From a virus, in the IMG/VR virus record IMGVR_UViG_3300043137_000138, positions 1 to 24,265 of that record: 24,265 bases of DNA; one strand, given 5' to 3'. Positions within the stretch are counted from its first letter, which is position 1, and every line of letters starts with the position of its first letter. The notes under the pieces are model-generated. The model saw nothing but the letters and a program-made list of their open reading frames with translations, searched no databases and was not told the origin of the DNA. A program made the translations under genes and the position numbers. Positions 14,541 through 21,638 of the stretch are shown piece by piece.

Positions 14541-15833
14541 TTACATTAAGTTAGTAACAGCAACTCTACGATAGTAGTAGTTCTTATCAGCAGTCAAGCT
14601 ACCAACTGTACCAGAACCGTCATCCAAATCAACGAATGGGTTAGCTACTAAGCCGTAACGAGTCTTGAAACCAATTTTAGGTTGGAAGCTGTTAGGGTCT
14701 ACAGCACGAACCATTTGTAACGGTACGTATGGGCAGTAGAATAAACCAGCGTCAAAAGCGGAAGTACCTTTGTAACCAACTGTGAAGAACTGTGTAGCAC
14801 CTTGGTTAGCTGAATATGGATCAACATAAACTTTGTACTTACCGTTCAATACACCAGCGAAAGTAGTAGAAGCTTCATCAACATTCAAACCAGTTTTCAA
14901 AGCTGGAGCGTAGTCAAGAACACCTGCCATTGCGAACGCAGAAGCTACGTCAGAAGAACAGATAATAAAGTTACCACGACCACGACGTGTTTGTTGGGCG
15001 ATAGCATTAGCTTCACGCTCTAATTGGAACAACATACCTTTGAATTTCTCTACAGACCAACGACCGTTAGAGTCAACGTCTAAGTCGAAAGTACCAGCAG
15101 TAGCAGTACCAACTTGAGCACCAACTTTAGCTGTTTTGTAGATAGTACGGATAACTTCACGGTTCATTTCAGCTAAGATTTCTGTAGAAAGAATCTTGCT
15201 CAATTCGCCTTCAGCGTCAAGACCGTGAACTGATTTCATATCTTGAGCTAATTCAACTGAGTATTCAGCTTTCAAAGCACGTGTTTGAGCAGTTACGGAT
15301 GTTTTCTCGATAGAGAAACCCATTTGACCGAAAGTACCGTCACCAGAACCGCCTTGACCTAAACGCTCGGCAGCAGCTGTGGACATACCAGTACCAGTAG
15401 TGTAAGTACCATCAACTGGGTTACCACCAGCGTGAGTACCTGTACCTGAGAAGTCAGTATCGGCTTCGTTAAACAAAGCTTCTGTACCACCCATTGAAGT
15501 GTAGCGTGATTTCATAGCGAAAATCAAGCCAGTAGGTTGAGTCATTGGTTGAACACCAGCAACGTCATACGCAATAAGTTGTGGCATAGCACGACGTACT
15601 AAACTGACCAATACTGGGTCAAATTTAGCCATACCACCCGCATCAGGGTAGCTACCAACTGAGTTAGTTGGGGCGGTTTCAAATAACGCTTGGCGTTGCT
15701 TGCGCATTTCTACTTCTTGGTTTTCCAAGAGAGTAGCGGTAACTTCACGGCGATACGTGTCAGTAATAGCAGGTGAACCATCGTGGTCCAATACTGGAGA
15801 CCATTTTTCTACGAGTTGTTGACGACTTAACAT
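14541..15833 (-). CDS. gp23: Major capsid protein gp23
   Basis: The HK97-fold major head protein of T4-like phages. The call rests on family patches (KFDPVLVSLVRRAMPQLIAYDV at about 70-91, MKSRYTSMGGTEALFNEADT, YSVELAQDMKSVHGLDAEGELSKI, SVEKFKGMLFQLEREANAIA, RGRGNFIICSSDVASAF, and a C-terminal FKTRYGLVANPFV). Length is 430 residues, shorter than T4 (521), as in cyanophage relatives. The N-terminal 52 residues end in LFE before TAPTN, which fits the gp21 cleavage rule (Leu/Ile-x-Glu). AAGGA is upstream of the ATG. No promoter is visible in the 31-base gap to gene 22, so it is probably transcribed with it. Confidence 0.98.
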   Translation of the reverse strand: MLSRQQLVEKWSPVLDHDGSPAITDTYRREVTATLLENQEVEMRKQRQALFETAPTNSVGSYPDAGGMAKFDPVLVSLVRRAMPQLIAYDVAGVQPMTQPTGLIFAMKSRYTSMGGTEALFNEADTDFSGTGTHAGGNPVDGTYTTGTGMSTAAAERLGQGGSGDGTFGQMGFSIEKTSVTAQTRALKAEYSVELAQDMKSVHGLDAEGELSKILSTEILAEMNREVIRTIYKTAKVGAQVGTATAGTFDLDVDSNGRWSVEKFKGMLFQLEREANAIAQQTRRGRGNFIICSSDVASAFAMAGVLDYAPALKTGLNVDEASTTFAGVLNGKYKVYVDPYSANQGATQFFTVGYKGTSAFDAGLFYCPYVPLQMVRAVDPNSFQPKIGFKTRYGLVANPFVDLDDGSGTVGSLTADKNYYYRRVAVTNLM

Positions 15834-15864
15834 TTAGTTATTTTCCTTTTTAATTAAATTTAAT

Positions 15865-16815
15865 TTACAAATTTACGCTACGATCTAACGCACTAACATA
15901 CGCTGACATAGTTTCGCTAGTTTCTTCATTCAAAGAACTTACGTTACTATCGGCATAGTATGGTTGGTACATAGACTCAGTTAAGCGGTTGTTTCTGCTA
16001 GAGAAGAAATTCTCTCGAATAACGGCTACTTTTTCTTCAAAGATCTCTGCGCTTTCAAAAGCGATCTCTTCAGTTAAAGCATAGAATTTATCTACTTCGG
16101 TTTGAGCCAAACCTTCAGTATATTCGCTTACGATGTCAAATCTTACGCTCTCCATTAAGGCTGCATTCAATTCAATATTATTACGAACTTCTTCGTCTAA
16201 TTCTTTTTCCAACTCTTCGATTTGGCTTGCCATTTCGTCTACGATATCTACTTCGCTATCTGCGACATTGATATAGTGTTGTTCGAATAGACCTTTGATA
16301 CCGTGCATAAAGCTTTCCATAACTTCTACTTTAATGCCACGCTCTACAGCTAATTGGTTTTCTTCCATCCACTGTTCAACGACGTAATTTAAGTAGCCAT
16401 CAATATGCTCTACCAATTCCATCATGTTTTCTTGTACAGCTTCTTGAAGTTGTTCTTCGAAGATTTCAGCGTAGTGTTCGTCGAGGGCTTCAATTTCTTC
16501 AGCAACACGACCTAACACGGCAGCTTCAAAAATAGTAGCTGCTTTAGCTTTAAAGTCTTCAGAAAGGTTTTCACCGTTTACTAAAGCGTCTAAACCTTCC
16601 TTCATCGAACTTCCTTTTAAATGGTTAGCCTCTGGAGCTGATGCGCCTTTAGTAGCACGGTTAGCTTTTTTACTTGTACCGCCTGTGGCGATATCTTGGC
16701 GATCAACGTTATTTCTAGCGTTATCTGGGTTTTGTGTATATGCTGGCGGTTTAGCTTCTTCTTCGTTTAAACGACCTTCGGCTAAAATTTCAGCGATCTT
16801 TTGTTCAATTGACAT
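15865..16815 (-). CDS. gp22: Prohead core scaffold protein gp22
   Basis: The main scaffold of the prohead, degraded by gp21 during maturation. The protein is 316 residues, very acidic and predicted helical, with coiled-coil stretches at about 110-150 and 195-240. A short ordered N-terminus (EQKIAEILAEGRLNEEEAK) carries LAE-G and LNE-E sites of the kind cut by gp21. A Lys/Gly/Asn-rich stretch follows at residues 25-65. Position between 21 and 23 is invariant in T4-like phages and supports the call. GGAGAAAAGA lies before the ATG, and a CTAAATA late element is 32 bases upstream. Confidence 0.93.
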   Translation of the reverse strand: MSIEQKIAEILAEGRLNEEEAKPPAYTQNPDNARNNVDRQDIATGGTSKKANRATKGASAPEANHLKGSSMKEGLDALVNGENLSEDFKAKAATIFEAAVLGRVAEEIEALDEHYAEIFEEQLQEAVQENMMELVEHIDGYLNYVVEQWMEENQLAVERGIKVEVMESFMHGIKGLFEQHYINVADSEVDIVDEMASQIEELEKELDEEVRNNIELNAALMESVRFDIVSEYTEGLAQTEVDKFYALTEEIAFESAEIFEEKVAVIRENFFSSRNNRLTESMYQPYYADSNVSSLNEETSETMSAYVSALDRSVNL

Positions 16816-16846
16816 TCTTTTCTCCTAACTGGGATAGTTCTATATT

Positions 16847-16853
16847 TATTTAG
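16847..16853 (-). promoter_or_regulatory. Late-promoter element CTAAATA of genes 22-23
   Basis: The minus strand reads CTAAATAAATA in the gap between gp21 and gp22, 32 bases before the gp22 ATG. A second ATAAATA copy lies at 16854-16860. This unit would drive the abundant scaffold and capsid proteins. Confidence 0.65.
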
Positions 16854-16870
16854 TATTTATGCGATTTCTC

Positions 16871-17527
16871 TTAGAAACTTATATGTCGTAGAAACTTAGC
16901 AAATTCTAACATCATAGCTTCATCTAAATTTCTAGACGAAGTTTTTCTTATATTAGCCCTAGCTTCTTCGATATGACGTTCAACGTATTTACCGTCTACA
17001 AACGTCCATTCCTTGTTTTCCATAATACCACGTACGAAAGCGTCTGGTGCTGAAGGGTCGGCTACGATATCCGCAGCAGTAGATAACATAAAGTCGTCTT
17101 GTACAATCTGTACGCCCTCATTATTCGGTGCTAAAGTACCTAAAGCCCTACTAGAAACGCCTAAGTTAGCTCCGCCATCTAAAAGACCACGAGCAATATT
17201 TCCCATGGGGGTTTCTAAAATCTTAGCTCTACCAACGTAATTAGTACCCTCTTTACGGAGGTTAGTAATTATGTGAGAGACTCTATCTAAATTGATAGAG
17301 GGATTAGATGGGTGACCTAACTCGCCGTAAGCTCTATTCTTCTGTACCGATTCCATCATGTAACGGTTTACTTCTCTATCCATGATATGTTCAGGATACA
17401 TTCTACCGTTACGATTCTTTAGCTCAGATTGTAAGAAAACGCCTTCAATGAAGTAATTTTTCTTGCCATTCGCCGAAGCCTCAGTAATTAAGTTCACCGT
17501 TTCGTGAACTTCTCTAATAAGTTTCAT
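16871..17527 (-). CDS. gp21: Prohead core protease gp21
   Basis: Serine protease of the herpesvirus-assemblin type that processes capsid and core proteins. Recognisable segments are YFIEGVFLQSELKNRNGRMYP at about 25-45, AYGELGHPSNPSINLDRVSHII at about 65-86 (catalytic His in GELGHP), and GVSSRALGTL near 123 with the catalytic Ser. ADPSAPDAFV follows. Length is 218 residues (T4 is 212). The ATG has only a weak AAGG eleven bases upstream. A TATAAATA sequence overlaps the stop of the preceding gene, two bases before this ATG. Confidence 0.95.
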   Translation of the reverse strand: MKLIREVHETVNLITEASANGKKNYFIEGVFLQSELKNRNGRMYPEHIMDREVNRYMMESVQKNRAYGELGHPSNPSINLDRVSHIITNLRKEGTNYVGRAKILETPMGNIARGLLDGGANLGVSSRALGTLAPNNEGVQIVQDDFMLSTAADIVADPSAPDAFVRGIMENKEWTFVDGKYVERHIEEARANIRKTSSRNLDEAMMLEFAKFLRHISF

Positions 17528-17532
17528 CTTAT

Positions 17533-17982
17533 TTATACCTTATCTGGACTACCGCTTAGAGTGGTGCTAGCACCGATTCTAGTTGGATCGTCATAAGCTC
17601 CATATGTAGCATTTTCTACTTTAGGAGCGTAACCACTGGCTTTTCTCAAAGTCATGTATAGTTGAGCGTTGGCTCCGGAAATAGCTACTACAATGTCGCT
17701 AGTGTTTGATGTGGACTCTATAAAACCTTCACCGATAAAGTTAATAGTACCTTCACCCTCGGCTGAGAAAGAAGAAACTACCACTGAATTGCGTGTGACG
17801 GTAATTACTGAGGATGCTAAACCTGAGTACCGCATTGCTACGATATTCACGGTTTGTGTGCTACCAGATAGTGCTTGACTATCCGATAAGACGTCCGTTG
17901 CGATACCGATGGTTTCGGTGCCGATACCCGTAATTTTCACTACGGATTCTTGAACTGTGTTTTTTAAGATAGTCTTAGCCAT
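17533..17982 (-). CDS. Beta-rich structural protein, unknown
   Basis: I do not recognise this 149-residue protein by name. It is rich in Ser, Thr, Val and Gly, with alternating hydrophobic strands (VVKITGIGTETIGIATDVL, VNIVAMRYSGLASSVITVTR, INFIGEGFI, DIVVAISGANAQLYMTLRKA) and no charged helices, as in beta-sandwich decoration or tail proteins. The tail ends YDDPTRIGASTTLSGSPDKV. It lies between two prohead-core-position genes and gp21, three bases after the previous gene. A head decoration or accessory protein is the likely class, by context. Alternatives include a core component that is later cleaved. Confidence 0.7.
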   Translation of the reverse strand: MAKTILKNTVQESVVKITGIGTETIGIATDVLSDSQALSGSTQTVNIVAMRYSGLASSVITVTRNSVVVSSFSAEGEGTINFIGEGFIESTSNTSDIVVAISGANAQLYMTLRKASGYAPKVENATYGAYDDPTRIGASTTLSGSPDKV

Positions 17983-17985
17983 ATT

Positions 17986-18318
17986 TTATGTTGGGCGAAC
18001 CATAGCTCCTGGGATTTTCTTAGCTACGTTTTCAGCGTGAGCCTTAGTGCCAAATTCTTTCCAACGCTTACCGTTTATATGTACAGCGTGAGGTCTATTT
18101 GGGTCATTTCGTTTCTGTTCTAATTGTTTCATTAGCGCAGCATGAATAGCTTTAGCTTCTTCTGGAGTATTGTAAGAATTATCGTCGTTAGGATCGTTCT
18201 TATCCATTTTACGCAACTTACTAGCAGCTGCCGGAGAACCCGAAGCACGGAATCCAGCTTCGTCTAAGCGTTCGCCGTAGAAACTCATTTTTTCTAAAAA
18301 TTCGTTTAATTGGATCAT
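17986..18318 (-). CDS. Small basic protein in prohead module, unknown
   Basis: A 110-residue protein I do not recognise. The N-terminal 25 residues are helical (MIQLNEFLEKMSFYGERLDE), followed by a Gly/Ser/Ala linker, a charged stretch with DKNDPNDDNSYNTPEEAKAIHAAL, and a basic C-terminus (HINGKRWKEFGTKAHAENVAKK). The position between portal and protease is where T4 has genes 67 and 68, which encode small prohead-core proteins. The composition fits a core or internal protein, but no sequence match to gp67 or gp68 is visible. The ribosome binding site is weak (AGAAG). Confidence 0.65.
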   Translation of the reverse strand: MIQLNEFLEKMSFYGERLDEAGFRASGSPAAASKLRKMDKNDPNDDNSYNTPEEAKAIHAALMKQLEQKRNDPNRPHAVHINGKRWKEFGTKAHAENVAKKIPGAMVRPT

Positions 18319-18348
18319 TTATTATCTTCTCTGTTAAATAAGTTTGAG

Positions 18349-18371
18349 GTTTGGCGAGTGACCCGCCAAAC
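18349..18371 (-). repeat. Perfect 8-bp hairpin after the 337-residue gene
   Basis: Arms GTTTGGCG (18349-18356) and CGCCAAAC (18364-18371) with a seven-base loop, in the 101-base gap between two prohead-module genes. The minus-strand side has no clean T-run (CTCAAACTTATTT), so it may be a weak terminator or an RNA-processing or stability hairpin. I see no other signal in this gap. Confidence 0.55.
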
Positions 18372-18419
18372 TTGTAAACTATTATCTGTTATATATTACA
18401 GTTGACCAGCTGGACTTTC

Positions 18420-19433
18420 TTACTGTCCGTCTGTGGCACCCTTACGACGAGCTTGAGCTGCTCCGGCAAATCTTTTCTTAGATAAGTCGGCTAAACGTTT
18501 AGATTCTCCTGGGCTGTAGTTGAAATCTTTATATGGAACATTAGTTCTTTCATTTTTACCAGCTCTAGATAAAGCTGAGCTATCTGAAGCGTTAGCAGTA
18601 GCACCAGCTTTATTAGCCATCGCTAAAGCTTTACTACGATAACTATTTAAAGTGCTTTTATTTAATTCGTTTAATTCGATTTCTTCAGCGATACGTAAAC
18701 GAGCGTGTAACATAGCGTGTTCAATTCGGTGCGCTACAGCTTCGTTAAAAGCGTGCTTAATATCGGTAGAATTACCTTCCATTAAGGAATCCAATAACGG
18801 AATAACAGTGTAACGGTAGTCTAAATCTTCGTAATATTCTTCGCCGAATACACGTTTCTTTAAAGAACTTAAACCAGATTTGGCAGCAGAATATCCTTTT
18901 TTAGCTACGTCTTTAACGCCTTTAGCCATATCTTTAACGGTATCTACTGCTGAGATATCTTTCATCTTATCTTTAGCTTGCCTTATTTGTTCAGAGTCTA
19001 AACTTTTTTTACTATGTTCAGTTCCTGAGAGGGTAGCTTGTTGAGCTAAGTTTCTAATTTTATCTTTATTAGATATTGCTCTATCAACAGCACTACCTTG
19101 GTATTCGCCCCTGCGATCCTTATACCCTTTAATTTTGCTTCGAACGTCGTTCTTAGCTTTTTCGCCTTCTGGAGAATCGCTAAACTTAGCCTGAAATTTT
19201 TTATTAGCTTGCTCAACTCCAGCTTTTCTTTTACTAGATTCTCTCTCGTTATCTGAACGAGCTTGGCGATTTAAACGAGCTTGATCGCTTTCCTTTCCCC
19301 ATGTAGAGTCAATACTACCTTGGTTTTTGCTTCTAGTAGCCGATATTTTATCTCGTCTTGTAATTTCTGAGTTAGCTTTTCTTGCATAATTAGCTAGCGT
19401 TTGCGCGTCTAATTCATTTAATTGTTTGGACAT
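18420..19433 (-). CDS. Lys/Arg-rich protein with duplicated motif, prohead module
   Basis: A 337-residue, very basic, Ala/Ser/Lys-rich protein, mostly helical and low in hydrophobics. A motif occurs twice: LNELDAQTLANYARKAN at residues 5-21 and LNELNKSTLNSYRSKAL in the last third, in the pattern L-N-E-L-x-x-x-T-L-x-x-Y-x-x-K-A. Between them lie long charged stretches and a segment FGEEYYEDLDYRYTVIPLLDSLMEG that may be globular. LNE is compatible with gp21 cleavage (Leu-x-Glu). Place after gp20 suggests an internal head or prohead-core protein. AAGGA precedes the ATG and a CTAAATA element lies 27 bases upstream. Function is otherwise unknown. Confidence 0.7.
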   Translation of the reverse strand: MSKQLNELDAQTLANYARKANSEITRRDKISATRSKNQGSIDSTWGKESDQARLNRQARSDNERESSKRKAGVEQANKKFQAKFSDSPEGEKAKNDVRSKIKGYKDRRGEYQGSAVDRAISNKDKIRNLAQQATLSGTEHSKKSLDSEQIRQAKDKMKDISAVDTVKDMAKGVKDVAKKGYSAAKSGLSSLKKRVFGEEYYEDLDYRYTVIPLLDSLMEGNSTDIKHAFNEAVAHRIEHAMLHARLRIAEEIELNELNKSTLNSYRSKALAMANKAGATANASDSSALSRAGKNERTNVPYKDFNYSPGESKRLADLSKKRFAGAAQARRKGATDGQ

Positions 19434-19459
19434 TTTCTTTCCTTTTATGGTGGTTATTT

Positions 19460-19466
19460 TATTTAG
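19460..19466 (-). promoter_or_regulatory. Late-promoter element CTAAATA after gp20
   Basis: The minus strand reads AACTAAATAAAAT, 27 bases before the ATG of the 337-residue gene. Confidence 0.6.
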
Positions 19467-19485
19467 TTAAAACCTAACCTTGCGG

Positions 19486-21006
19486 TTATTGTTTGGGCGG
19501 AGGTTCTCCACCACCCATTTGTTGCTGTTGTAAAGCTTGCTGAGCTTCTAGCTCTTGCTGCTTAATCAAGTCTTGTTCCATCTCTTTATCAATCTCTTTC
19601 ATTTCTTCTGGAGATTGTAATAATAAATTCTTACGTATCCAATCAGTAGAATAATACTTACCGACAAATGGATCAATAGTTTGTAGTATATTTATACGGT
19701 TTTGTAACAACTCGGCATTCTTCAACTCGTTGAAGTGGTTGTCTTGTTGGTAGTCGTATGTAATATCTATTTCAATATCTTCCCAATCATCTGGGGTTAT
19801 AATACCCTTACAGATTAGTTGGATTCGTAGAGCAGATGAAAATAGTAAAGAAAAGCGTTTACGCAAACGAGCGATAAACTTACTGAATTTAATCTCATCT
19901 CGAGTAATTTCCGAGGCTCTACCCATACTAAAGCCTTGAGAAGCCTCAAGCCTAGACATAGGAACGTTTAACGCTTGATAAAGTTTCTTCTGGAAATACT
20001 CAATATCTTTAATATCACCTAGATTTTGGCCAGCGGGTAGCGTAGTAATTTCAGTACCTTTACCGCCTTCTCGACGAGGCATCCAAAAGTCTTCCATCAT
20101 ACTCAAGTGACGACGGTCGTCACGAGTCTCACCCGTAGTAGCGTCATAAACGATTTTATTACGAAACTTGTTCATAATCTCGTTTACGTATTGCTCGGCT
20201 TTTAATTTCGGTAAGTTACCCACGTCCACGTAAAACACTCTACGCTCTGGGGCACGGCTAATACGATAGATAACTACCGCATCCTCAATCATTTTTAACT
20301 GATTGACGGGTTTAATAGCCTTGTGTAACGCTGATAACATCATACCATTGTCAGCGTCTTGAATGCCAGATGGACAAAAAACTACTGATTCTATCGGTAG
20401 TTTTATACCTTGTGTTGAGTTAGCTACAATACCCTTATCATTATACAGAAAGAACTCTTCAATCTGTTTAACGACTTCTACGCCTTTTGATGAGCGAGCT
20501 TTATCTACGTTTTTAATTCTACGAATCTTACGTGGGTCAATGTAACGTAATTCTTGAATACCCTTTTTCTTATCGGTTTCATCGACAAGAATCTGATAAT
20601 ACGCTCTACCGTCAATATACCACTGTTTAAAAATATCATGACCTTTTAAGTCAAATTTATACAGTCTTAATATATTAGCGTGTTCTTCACGTATTTTCTT
20701 TTTAACTGATTCTGAAACTTTTACGTTATCGAGATTGATTTTAACTGGGATTTCAAATCCGTCAGATATAATAGCCTCGTTTACGATATCGTCAATTGCG
20801 CCATCGCAATCAGCGTATTTCGCCGTATCGCGATAGCGTTTAATCAGCTCGTTCTCGTTCTTTACGATACCTTCAACGTCTAATACTGTACCATAGTGTG
20901 CGCCCGTCGAAACGACAGTGCTTCCGTCATCCATAGGGGGAGTTACTACGCTCCCCATTACGGATTGTGGCTTTTTCTTCTTTATTTCAAATCCAAAAAC
21001 GTCCAA
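19486..21006 (-). CDS. gp20: Portal vertex protein gp20
   Basis: The dodecameric portal at the unique head vertex, through which DNA is packaged and to which the tail attaches. Recognisable patches are IVNEAIISDGFEIPVKINLDN near residue 70, WYIDGRAYYQILVDE near 130, ELRYIDPRKIRRIKNV, IYRISRAPERRVFYVDVGNLPK at about 250, and YQALNVPMSRL near 345. The 506 residues compare with 524 in T4, and the C-terminus is Gln-rich. The start is a TTG (21004-21006) with AGGAG six bases upstream. A nearby ATG is out of frame and too close to that site, and a stop codon lies just upstream in frame. Confidence 0.96.
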   Translation of the reverse strand: MDVFGFEIKKKKPQSVMGSVVTPPMDDGSTVVSTGAHYGTVLDVEGIVKNENELIKRYRDTAKYADCDGAIDDIVNEAIISDGFEIPVKINLDNVKVSESVKKKIREEHANILRLYKFDLKGHDIFKQWYIDGRAYYQILVDETDKKKGIQELRYIDPRKIRRIKNVDKARSSKGVEVVKQIEEFFLYNDKGIVANSTQGIKLPIESVVFCPSGIQDADNGMMLSALHKAIKPVNQLKMIEDAVVIYRISRAPERRVFYVDVGNLPKLKAEQYVNEIMNKFRNKIVYDATTGETRDDRRHLSMMEDFWMPRREGGKGTEITTLPAGQNLGDIKDIEYFQKKLYQALNVPMSRLEASQGFSMGRASEITRDEIKFSKFIARLRKRFSLLFSSALRIQLICKGIITPDDWEDIEIDITYDYQQDNHFNELKNAELLQNRINILQTIDPFVGKYYSTDWIRKNLLLQSPEEMKEIDKEMEQDLIKQQELEAQQALQQQQMGGGEPPPKQ

Positions 21007-21039
21007 GACATTCTCCTAATATTTTACAAATTACTTTGT

Positions 21040-21046
21040 TATTTAG
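21040..21046 (-). promoter_or_regulatory. Late-promoter element CTAAATA of gene 20
   Basis: The minus strand reads CGCCTAAATAACA in the gap between gp19 and gp20, 34 bases before the TTG start of the portal gene. Confidence 0.6.
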
Positions 21047-21053
21047 GCGAATA

Positions 21054-21611
21054 TTAGCTAGTTCTAGAATTGTCTTGGTCAGTAGACTCAGACGTAAAGT
21101 AGTTGTATTGGAATGTAATTCCGAACGACTCAATCTGATTATCTGAAGCGTAATTCAATTGAATAGCGTCAATTACTGTAGGGAATGCGTCTTTGAAGAT
21201 GTAAGTCTTCAATACCGCACCATTACGATCTAATTGTTCAACACGCATATCTGACTGATAAGATACGGGATTAGTAACACCGTTAGTAGCAGCGTAGTTT
21301 TGTACTTTACCTTGCCACTCTTCCATAGCGTTTCTAATATCGAAGTCTACGTCGGTATATACTGTAACGTTCCAAGGTTGGAAACTACGTTCGCCCGCAA
21401 AGTTTACTGTACGTCCTCTATAAGCTACTGCTACGTTAGAGATACTAGATCCTGGAAGGGAGGTAGCACTACACAAAAACTCAGCTTTCTTAGCAGCAAA
21501 AACGCCAGTAGAAATACTAAGGTCTGCTGGAAAACTTAAAATAACACGAAATTGGTTGGGGCGTGCGCCCCCGCCCAACATAAGTGATTTAAAATCGTTG
21601 ATATTTGCCAT
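21054..21611 (-). CDS. gp19: Tail tube protein gp19
   Basis: The 185-residue inner tube protein that stacks in hexameric rings inside the sheath. The N-terminus (NINDFKSLMLGGGARPNQFRVILSFP) and the segment VAYRGRTVNFAGERSFQPWNVTVYTDVDFDIRNAMEEWQ are typical of T4-type gp19, as is the C-terminal FGITFQYNYFTS. It follows gene 18 by 27 bases with no promoter in the gap, so the two are probably co-transcribed. Only a weak AAAGAAAG ribosome binding site precedes the ATG. Confidence 0.96.
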   Translation of the reverse strand: MANINDFKSLMLGGGARPNQFRVILSFPADLSISTGVFAAKKAEFLCSATSLPGSSISNVAVAYRGRTVNFAGERSFQPWNVTVYTDVDFDIRNAMEEWQGKVQNYAATNGVTNPVSYQSDMRVEQLDRNGAVLKTYIFKDAFPTVIDAIQLNYASDNQIESFGITFQYNYFTSESTDQDNSRTS

Positions 21612-21638
21612 TATTTTCTTTCTTTAATTTGTCTTTAA

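Noticed and set aside
17530-17537. TATAAATA just before gp21 as a late promoter
   Set aside because: It lies only two bases before the ATG, so RNA would start within or after the start codon, and the TAA inside it is the stop codon of the previous gene. A leaderless transcript cannot be excluded.
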